A program made the position numbers and the translations under genes. This document shows, one piece after another, positions 55,901-64,000 of a DNA stretch of 64,000 nucleotides. The stretch is from Notospermus geniculatus (lineage: Eukaryota > Nemertea > Pilidiophora > Heteronemertea > Lineidae): NCBI GenBank assembly GCA_002633025.1, contig NMRB01000121.1, positions 289,219 to 353,218 of the forward strand. Reading direction: 5' to 3'. Within the stretch, counting starts at the first letter, position 1. The number at the start of each line of letters is the position of its first letter. The notes under the pieces are model-generated. The model made no database searches, was not told where the DNA came from, and saw nothing but the letters and a program-made list of their open reading frames with translations.

Positions 55901-58900
55901 TTGGGTGCTCCACATGTCTGGAGCTTCACAAAGCTTTCTCAGGTCTTGCCTGAAGCTACTCAAAGATGTCTGGAGCTTCACAAAGATATCTGCTTGTAGC
56001 TTCTCAAAGATGTCTAGCGAACGATTTTTCACGAACTCCATCAGGCCAACAATAGAACACACTAGACTGAGTATGGTACAAGACAAACATTTTCTTCCAG
56101 TGATAAACCTAGAGTATGTACTCACAGGTGGCATCTTTTCCAGAACTTTTGGCAACCCCTTAAAGAACTGAGACTTCTGTAGATTATCTCTCTGAATGAG
56201 TGAATCCAGATAGAGTAGAGTCACCACTCCCACGTCCTCAAAGAAAGGAATCTTTGACATCTGGTGAGCATCGGGTCGGACCGTTGGTTCAGCATTCAGG
56301 AGCATTTTAACGTGTTCTTGCACTTCGTTGGGTATGGAGTTGAGGAGTGAAACCTTCAGACGACGTAGCTAGGAAAGAAATTCGTAACAATGGAGATACA
56401 TGTATGGCACAAAATGGAGATATGGTCCTGGGAAAAAGAAATCTGGCAATCTTACAATTGTGCGAATGCAACTCCCTTTCACTATTTTTTGAAACTTACC
56501 TCTTCCACATTTTTCTTGTACACTGACATCTCATTTCTACAGTCGAACAGAGGCTTGCCCTTGTTGAATATGGCAAACATGAGTATACCAAGGGAATACA
56601 TATCGCTGGCGGTAGAACAGGTCATAGTCAGGACATATTCCGGCGCAAGGAAGTTCAGGTTTGACTGTGCAACGTGTGGGAAATTAGGGTCCCATTCTTT
56701 GAATTGGAATATCACCTGAAGCAGAGAGGGTTCATATGTAGTTATTGATCAATACTTTCAATGGAGCTGATTCTGAGCACTGAGCAGTTGCCAGTAGCCA
56801 TGGCCAAAAGCTCGAGCCAAGCTAGGAAAAAACAACTTACTGAAAAGGGCAAAGCAACTACGGTAGAAAGGTGACCCACTATCGGCAAGTGCAGTGGTTG
56901 TCCAAAGCAATGAGCTGAATTTAATTTTGAACCCTGACTTGGCTGCACAAAGTGACAAATTATGGACGCTTACTTACATCACTGTCTGACCCAATGTTAT
57001 TGAGGCAAAAATCAAACCCAGCGATCTTCCAGGCTCCATTTTTTACAATAAGAATCGACTCTGGACAGACATTATTGTGCATCATTTTGGCATCGTTGTG
57101 GAGAAATGCCAAAGCTTCTGTCACCTGCAACCAATGAATATGATTCCTTTTTAAACAACAAATTCACATACATGTATACCGGTAGATATCGATGATAACT
57201 TCTTTGAAGTCAACATGTCCTTTTCCAACCACTTTCCTTGGGAAATTGGCATCATTATGACATCATAGTCCATTACAGTACGTGGCACTGTGGTTGAATC
57301 ATGATGTCATGGACCAACATTCCAGCCTACCATAGTGAACTGGTTAAATCCAAATTTTTAATCAAGGAAAATTTCCAAGATCATCCTCACTTGCGCAGAA
57401 GTTGATGTCACCGACCTACCTGTAGCATACCATACTTGATCTCCAGGTCATAAAGTTTACAATCTTTGACATCATGTGGAACAGGATTAGGCATATTATC
57501 ATGAAATCCTAACATATTGGCAACGCTGGCAAAAACTCTTTCTGTGGCAAATGCAAGACTGTCCCTGAAATGAAATTCAACATAAGGCCATTCTTTTTTT
57601 ATTTGTTGTTTAGCGGACCCGCCGTAGTTAGATTTTGGCAATTTGGAAAAAAAATAAAATTGAAAAAAAAAACATCTTTTTTATTTCCGCCAGTCCCGTT
57701 TTTCAATCTTTCAATGTTTTTTTTCAAAATCATTCTTCAGCGAGGTGTGAGCACTCTATTAAAAGCATTTGGTGAGGTCCCGTCCAGTGCTGTTGTGGGG
57801 GATATTTTCGAACATTTGCGGCGTTCGTTGGCCGGGCAGATCGGCAACATCGACAGCAATCATGATATTTGAGTTTTTTTTTATTTCCGCCTGTCTTGGT
57901 TTCACTGGATAAAGGCTAGCTAAAACGAAAAATATAAATCCATCAGAATGATTGGACTTTTATTTCTATTTTTTTCCTGTCTCCTGTCTTGAGTTTACTG
58001 GAAAAAAATCCGCTAAACAACAAATAAAAAAAGAATGGCCTAAGAATAAACTCCAGGGAATATTTGCAAAGTGAATTCAGGTTTAAACAACACTGCACAC
58101 ATGGCAGACTGTCAATGATAAGGACCAGGGGCCATATGCATAAAACTACTTAAGTATGAAAATCCCAAGGGATTCCCTCAAATCATCACTTAAGTGGAAA
58201 TCTTAGCTTAAGGGAGATGCTGAAAGGTACTTGGGAATAGTGAAAGCCTTAAAATCACCCTTAACTTTAAGTGTGGTCACAGTTCCCTTAACTGACTCGG
58301 CTGTGGCAGGCACACGTACAACATTGAACTGTACCAAGGATTTTGATTTGACAGACCATGTATCCTCTTTCTGTCCTCCTGTTTTTTTCTTTTCCACCGT
58401 TAACAGCCATGCATTTTTACACAGTTCCTAACATACTATACAAAGCCATTACAGCATCGCCTGCAGTCATGTTCATACAGATGCAACCTACATTGAGAAA
58501 CCTTTCTTAAGTATAACACTCAAGAAATCTGGGAAACCCCTTGAATACTGAAATTTCATTGGCTGACACCACAATTCCTGGAAATACTTAAGTTGAGGGT
58601 TGCCCTGTGCTGAGTATGCCCTTAGTTTGTTTTATGCATACACCTTAAGTATGACACTTGGTAAAGTGAAATTCTTACACGTTAAGGGTAAGTTTTACAC
58701 TTAACTTAAGGAAGTTTTATGCATATGGCCCCAGTAAGTAAATGCAGTATGCGCTGGCTGAACCAGAACTTCAACAGATAAGATTGAGGCCAAAGAGAAG
58801 TCAACTACTTGGCAAATGTGAAGAAAAGCTCACCGGGATTCCTCAACTGGATGTAAAACTGACAGTACTTTTGGATGGCGTAACCTCGTCAGTCGTGCTA

Positions 58901-59267
58901 CACCCTGTTTCAACGTCTCAATAATTATCTCTTTGTCCCGTTTTGAATATCGTTCAAGCTGTTTCTTCTCGAAGACAAATACTGACGCTTCCTGAAAGGA
59001 TGATCCACAAGACTCGTCAATGGGTAGCATGGTATTAAAGGGGCGCAGTGCCCTGACAAACAGCGAATTTGTTAAAAACCACGACCGCCAAGACCAAAGC
59101 ACCAAATGAAATACCTCTTTTGTTGACTTCTTGTATCCATCGAACACCTTCCAGAGTAGTCCAGGCCCAGCACTGGCCACGTGTCGCCCGACATCAAATT
59201 CACGCGTGACGTTATTGCCTGGCAGAGCACCAGAGACAGTGCTCTTGATCTTGAAAAGCATATCCAT
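49909..59267 (-). CDS. SCYL2: SCY1-like pseudokinase 2, second copy, last exon missing
   Basis: Fifteen coding exons on the minus strand: 59267-59115, 58991-58834, 57564-57420, 57124-56978, 56715-56500, 56368-56126, 55612-55436, 55116-54994, 54863-54750, 54591-54459, 54351-54233, 53845-53745, 51436-51410, 50516-50441, 50043-49909. Every exon has the same length as in 24281-34626, all splice sites are kept, and differences are few (for example D to G in ANTN(D/G)STNKN). The Met/Gly/Asn-rich C-terminal exon is missing at the join at 49835. Purifying-selection-like conservation with polymorphic intron insertions fits an allele better than an old paralog. Kinase loop HNN and GFDFC changes are shared. 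Confidence 0.88.
57586..58040. mobile_element. 455-bp MITE, TAA target duplication
   Basis: Ends GGCCATTCTTTTTTTATTTG and its complement; TAA on both sides (57583-57585, 58041-58043). The first SCYL2 copy near 34006 has an uninterrupted site with one substitution (AAA). PIF/Harbinger-like TWA. Confidence 0.8.
58129..58731. mobile_element. 603-bp MITE, CAG target duplication
   Basis: Ends GGGCCATATGCATAAAACTA and the complement of AGTTTTATGCATATGGCCC; CAG on both sides; the first SCYL2 copy near 34088 has one CAG. Shares CATAAAACT and CTTAAGT motifs with 9861-10072, so probably a related family. Confidence 0.8.
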
Positions 59268-59621
59268 GGTGTCAAACCCAAACCGCTAGACAACAGAAAT
59301 GCAGAAGTTAGCATTTGGATTAGTGACAGATATCCTTATCATGCACTCTTGAACTATTTTTGAAACTGATGTTGAAAGTCAGAGCACATTATTCTTCATG
59401 ACATGGTCGAGGAGTGAATGAAAAATTTAGTTATAGAGTTTTACGTAAAACTCTTCATTGAAAACCCGGTACATTATCACAAGTTATTGATACATTATCA
59501 TTATCATTATCACATTATCGTAAGTCGGGTCAGATTCAAATCAACCAAATGAGCAGAATAAGAAAAATTCAGCCCTCACGGCATACGGTACATGTAGTTG
59601 AGCAGCCCTCTGATTAACAGA

Positions 59622-60549
59622 CAAGTCGCCCATGGGCGATGCGCTCAGCTGACATATGAAGTTATTGATGAAGCAGTTCTCAAGTTATGGAATAGAATGT
59701 CCCATCCAAGATCACCACCTGGCAGTCATAGGCCTTACTGCTGAAAGTTATGTTGGAGCACAACCAAAATCGATATGATGCACAGATCTGACACAAATGA
59801 CACTATGCATGGCAAATAAAGCTGAATGAATGACCGTTCTCAAGTTATGGAGCAGAGCACAAAGTCAAAGTCCAAGACAGTCACTAGTTGGCCATATTGC
59901 CATTGGAAGTTGGACTTGGAGCTGCTGCTGCTGCTGCTGATATCTGCATCACATAAGCATGGTGAGCTGTGCAGAAAGGCTGTTCTTGCTTTTAGTCAGC
60001 ACAAGCCCACAAGAAGTTTGACATCATCCACAGACAGCATAAAATGGTGACATCATCAGCAGTGCATAAAGGATATTCTTGCTTTCCATGCAGTCAGCAC
60101 AAGTCCACAGGAAGTAGTTTGACTCCACACACAGCATAAATGGTGACATCATCAAGCGGGAAATTCAAATACCCTTGTTTCATATTTCTGCAGATTGTGC
60201 CCCCTGGTGGACAAACATTGAAAAATTTACCCCCACAGAATGTGAAGAAATAATTAAGCTATGCAACCTATCAATTACAGTTTGATGTGTTTTCTCTAGA
60301 CTGAGTTATTTGGATTTTTTATTTTACGGAAAATGCCCCCTGGAGGGCAGAATGTAGGTCAAATCGCAAAAATTTTTGGTTCTGTTTCGAGTCCTCCCTA
60401 GGGCCTACCTCTCCACCAACTTTCATGACCCTGGACCCTGTGGTTGCGAAACGTGCCAGTTTCACGGACGACAGACAGACACACACACAGACGGACGCCA
60501 CTCAGTATACATATGACTAGCTCCGCTGACCTTTGGTCAGCTGAGCTAA
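59622..60549. mobile_element. GCTAAAAA-ended repeat in the SCYL2 5' intron
   Basis: About 928 bp absent from the first unit (near 34966). Contains a (CTG)n run near 59920, GGTTGCGAAACGTGCC, a CAGACACACACACAGACGGACG run, and the stem GCTGACCTTTGGTCAGC ending GAGCTAAAAA. Same layout as 37860-38633. Boundaries approximate. Confidence 0.6.
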
Positions 60550-60927
60550 AAACGGCTTTGCTTCAATAATCATCATGGTCTGTACCCAACGACACATTTC
60601 TCCAAGCTCAGTACAAACAACTCCAGTTGAAGTAAATCAAATGGAATCACAGATAGACTAGAAGATACAATATTGAAGCAAAAGGACAGAAGTGATACAA
60701 GTTTCCCATGCAAAACTGTTTATTCCTGATAAAAAATCAAACTCACAAAACATGCCACATGTGCATGCCAAAACTTTCGCTTGATCATGTTGATCAGGTG
60801 TGTCATTTTTACCTCACCCCCAAGTCTACAATTGTATCTTTTGACAGGAAGTCAGCGGCAAATGCATTCAATCTTGGCGAGGAAGACTTCTCATAACGTG
60901 ACAACGACTGGTAGTGCTTTTTCTTAA

Positions 60928-61125
60928 AGGAGCACGGTATTTGATCTCAAATGCGTTATTTGACTGCCGACGTAGAGGGAGCCACCTAGCGGCAGTAAGA
61001 CGAACTACAAAAATGCATTACAAAATGTACGCAGTAAATCGGGTCATTCGCCGAGACGTAGTCAGACCCCTGGGTTAGAGAGTGGCGCGCCGGCTGTCGA
61101 GAAAAAGTGGCAATACCGTGCTCCT
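60928..61125. mobile_element. 198-bp TTAA MITE, same family as 9114-9467
   Basis: Ends AGGAGCACGGTATT and its complement; TTAA on both sides (60924-60927, 61126-61129); the first unit near 35557 has one TTAA. The complement strand reads CACGGTATTGCCACTTT then CGACAGCCGGCG, matching 9119-9152. Confidence 0.8.
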
Positions 61126-61299
61126 TTAAGATTTGCACAGCAAGGTCCAATGTTAATGTACTACATGTATACAAAACTTGAAGCATCAGCATAAATTTTG
61201 CTAGCTTTCACGAATATCAGCCAATATTGTGGAGACAACTTCCAGAAAATGAAGTGGCAGCATTATTTGAGCTTGAGAAGAAGTCTACCGCAGTATTAA

Positions 61300-61453
61300 A
61301 GGGCCTCTAGAGGCAGCTCGCCATTAGGCTACTATCAGTACCGGTTCTTCAACTAGGCGGCGCCACTTTAACGTTAATCACCAGTACGAGGTATTGAACA
61401 TGGGTTTTCCCCGGGGTTTTCCCCAGCCATGCTGGGCTGCCTCTAGAGTCCCT
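61300..61453. mobile_element. 154-bp TTAA MITE with CTCTAGAGGCAGC arms
   Basis: Ends AGGG(C/A)CTCTAGAGGCAGC in inverted orientation, TTAA on both sides. The first unit near 35698 lacks it, with a 3-bp difference at the site. Confidence 0.7.
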
Positions 61454-62814
61454 TTAAACTAATCACTCTGTTCCTGCATACCACCACCGGTGCAGTGGAT
61501 TTCATAATCATATGGTGATTTTATGTACATGTACCACAGACTTATCATGACTAAAATTATTCATGGCACTCTGGCAGCATGCATGGATCTATCACATGTG
61601 GGTTAATATACATGTATTCATGAAGGCGAGGCTCACCACAACCAGCTGACCACAACCACTGCAACCATCCTTTCCCTCCACAACAACACAACACTGGTAG
61701 TGGTACAATAATCTATGAGGATGAAAACAGATGTGCCTATTCCCAGCTGCAATCACCAATTCCAAAATATTTGCACAAAATTTTTACCCATTTTTATTAT
61801 TACTGTATTTACTTAAATCAAAGCGGAACATACAAGGCAAGATGCACGAGTTCATTTTCCAGTCAAAATCATACCTAACCATACCCAACTAAACCCAATG
61901 CAAGACAGAGTGAAAACATAGGCCTATCCATACAATGCCAGACCAAAAATTAATTAGCCTACCCGGGCTGCTCTCGAAATATCCTCCATATTAATATTGG
62001 CGACAGCCATTTTTCCTGACCACTTTTTACCCTAGGCGTGGAGAGATATAAATTTGAGCAAGACACCCAGAGCACAATTACAGTCGACACCAGTAGGTTG
62101 GGTCTAAAAATCTACAATACCACAGTAGTGAATGACTTGGCCTAGGCCTACCACGGCTGTTCATTCTACTAAAGTTATGCATTTCATAATCAATCATGGT
62201 ACTCATACGAACTGGGTCAATTTGACACGCCATCTGACGACGGTGCTTCATTCAGATGGCGCAACGTGATTTGACTGTTCACATTAACGACACTGATCAT
62301 ATCTGTCACATGAAAAAGCAGGCAGCCGACCAATGAAGTGATGAGCTGCTGACATCATACCGGTAAATGCATCGGTGATGAAATAGGCCTGCTAAACCTA
62401 AAGAAAGGCAAAGCTCCGTGGTGGACGGTGGAGGACGGTAATCAACACGACCGTGGCATGGATTAGCCTACATATACATCACATCTAGCCTAGGCCTATC
62501 TGACATGTCTGACATGGATGTGTATGGTGCAACGCATGCATGCAATGGCAATGCACACATCATAGGCCTACAAACATGCACATGATGCACATGATGATGC
62601 ATGCACATGACATGACACGTCATAATGATCGACTTTGGTCGCGGCAGTCAGCAGCAGCTGAAAAATTTTCAAACATGAACTGATGAACTGCGATTGAAAC
62701 CATACCTACGTTGCCTGCAAACTGGTTTGCGCCAAGCCTACGTCGTCGGGAAACCGCAGAACAAAATTTGATTGGTCTTGCCGACCTGTCAACGCAAGTT
62801 GTTAAATTCTAGAA

Positions 62815-63080
62815 AACTGACTGAGCATGTCATCCAGGAGCAGTCGATATGATGACGTCATCAACTAACCGATGTGCGTGTTTTGGTTTTAAAGGCCGTC
62901 GCCAGGGGCTACTTTGTTTGATACCCATTCTTTTTAAAGATGGCGCTGCTGACTTGACCAATCAAAAGACTTGCAGTGAGATCTTTCCCAGACACAATCT
63001 ACTGTTGCAGGTGGTGAAGTGGGCGTTCGAGTCGACTCTCATGATCACATGATGATCATGTGACCAAGATGGAGGCTTGG
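62815..63080. promoter_or_regulatory. Second-unit copy of the putative shared promoter
   Basis: TGACGTCA at 62853-62860, AAGATGGCGC starting 62937 and CAAGATGGAGGC at 63065-63076. In this unit the 2.4-kb TTAA element is absent, so the block lies about 110 bp from the likely SCYL2 5' exon. Confidence 0.45.
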
Positions 63081-63089
63081 CATCCATGC

Positions 63090-63090
63090 N
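63090..63090. other. Single-N contig join
   Basis: Left side matches 39779; right side is a new contig with the RRM gene. Confidence 0.85.
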
Positions 63091-63195
63091 GCTTAACATA
63101 TGGATCTACATGTAGGCCTAGGCCTAGCCCTACGCCTTGGCCAAGTCAATATTATAAGTATAATGTGTAGTGCATCTTTTTTCAGACTCATCCTG

Positions 63196-64000
63196 ATGGA
63201 GGAAAGGAAGAAGGGGAGCGGACTGGCATCTGCCAGTGACTCTGCAGGCCTGAATTCCGGGAGCGAGAAGAGGAAGGCCAAGTTAAAGTTGTATTCCGTT
63301 CATGTGGGGAACTTACCTCGCAATACCACCAAGGTAGACCAGGACATGGTTGACTCAAAAATTTCCCTTGTGTTTCAAATGGTCTCACCTCTTTTATAAT
63401 GTTTTTTGGTGCTGGTCGTGCTGATTGCCTGTCCAGAATAGGCCTACCAATGATATATATCTTCCTTCGCTTGCAGAATGAGCTACAAGGTCTGTTCAGT
63501 GGTGCAGGCACTGTCCACGAAATCTTTATCAACACACCAGCTGATGACCAGGAGTTTACATATGGGTGAGTAGGAGACAACTCACTTGATACAAAAAGGT
63601 CCTAGGTTCAGTATAGGGAGACACCATTCATGCCATTTCCTTCATCCCAACACATTTCCCTTTCAGTTTTGTCAGGTTTGTTGATCCTGAATGCTGCCGT
63701 AAAGCCGTAATGGATTTAAACCGCTGGCTATTGGGTGGCCAGCCAATTAAAGTCGAACTAGCCAGGGAAACAGTGCAGGACAGGAGCTGCCGGGAAATCC
63801 CGATGCGTCCGGCCCCAAAGCAGTACCTTAGGAAAAACTATGAAGATGACAAGATATTTTTGTTGAAAGTTAAACAGATGTGTTCACATTTTAATCAGAA
63901 ACATGAAGAGTTCACCAGGAATTTGATGGCGAATGAACAAAGTGAGCATGTCCGTGAGTATCATCTCAATCCATTTCACAATTTCCCAGACTCTCCAGAA
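63196..64000 (+). CDS. RRM-domain RNA-binding protein, 5' part
   Basis: Exons on the plus strand: 63186-63333 (ATG at 63196), 63477-63565, and 63667 running off the window. Acceptors TTTTTTCAG, GCTTGCAG and CCCTTTCAG, donors GTAGAC and GTGAGT, phases 0 and 2. Protein: a charged Ser-rich head (MEERKKGSGLASASDSAG), then a single RRM from about residue 33 to 112 with RNP2 VHVGNL and RNP1 YGFVRFVD, split by both introns. After the RRM comes a non-repetitive region (PMRPAPKQYLRKNYEDD). A GTGAGT at 63953 could end exon 3 earlier. Single RRM followed by a long tail occurs in several families (for example TDRD10-like); I do not assign one. Confidence 0.75.

Noticed and set aside
1-64000. Retrotransposon or viral coding regions
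   Set aside because: No reverse transcriptase, integrase or capsid-like motif was seen in any frame.

Overview
The window looks like nuclear DNA of an animal. Genes are split by GT-AG introns, the clearest single-copy gene is SCYL2 (a metazoan clathrin-trafficking pseudokinase), and short non-autonomous DNA transposons are dense. Frequent TAGGCCTA and ACATGTACATGT motifs and strong heterozygosity recall marine deuterostome invertebrates (echinoderm or amphioxus); that placement is inference and I would not go below it. The sequence is a draft assembly: two N gaps (559-1034, 19315-19850) and three single-N contig joins (23349, 49835, 63090).

Region 1 (about 1-23,300, repeated at about 40,378-49,000) is a minus-strand tandem array of small secreted-protein genes. 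Each complete member has four coding exons with identical phases: signal peptide plus PAN/Apple domain (exon 1), then a GON domain (exons 2-4) like the one at the C-terminus of ADAMTS9/20. Predicted proteins are about 298-306 aa. Two paralog types alternate. Type 1 genes lie at 1455-4158 and 8815-13365; type 2 genes at 5718-7622, 14886-16766, 20206-21173 (3' part lost at a gap) and 44975-46815. A type 2 exon 1 is orphaned at 40723-41068, and several decayed type 1 copies remain. A unit of about 8.24 kb carrying one type 1 and one type 2 gene is duplicated in tandem within the first 16.8 kb.

Region 2 is SCYL2 on the minus strand. A complete 16-coding-exon copy spans 24281-34626 (953 codons read through to a stop). 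A second copy spans 49909-59267 and lacks only the last coding exon, which is lost at the join at 49835. The whole block 16,063-39,778 corresponds to 40,378-63,089, so the window holds either two haplotypes laid end to end by the assembler or a recent tandem segmental duplication. Comparing the two blocks gives pre- and post-integration alleles for many MITE-like elements with exact target-site duplications (TA, TAA, TTA, CAG, TTAA and 5-bp classes).

Region 3: upstream of SCYL2 lies a shared promoter block with a CRE palindrome and YY1-like sites (39,494-39,765 and 62,815-63,080). After the join at 63090, a plus-strand RRM-domain gene starts and runs off the window. No rRNA, CRISPR array, retroelement coding region or viral gene was recognised.
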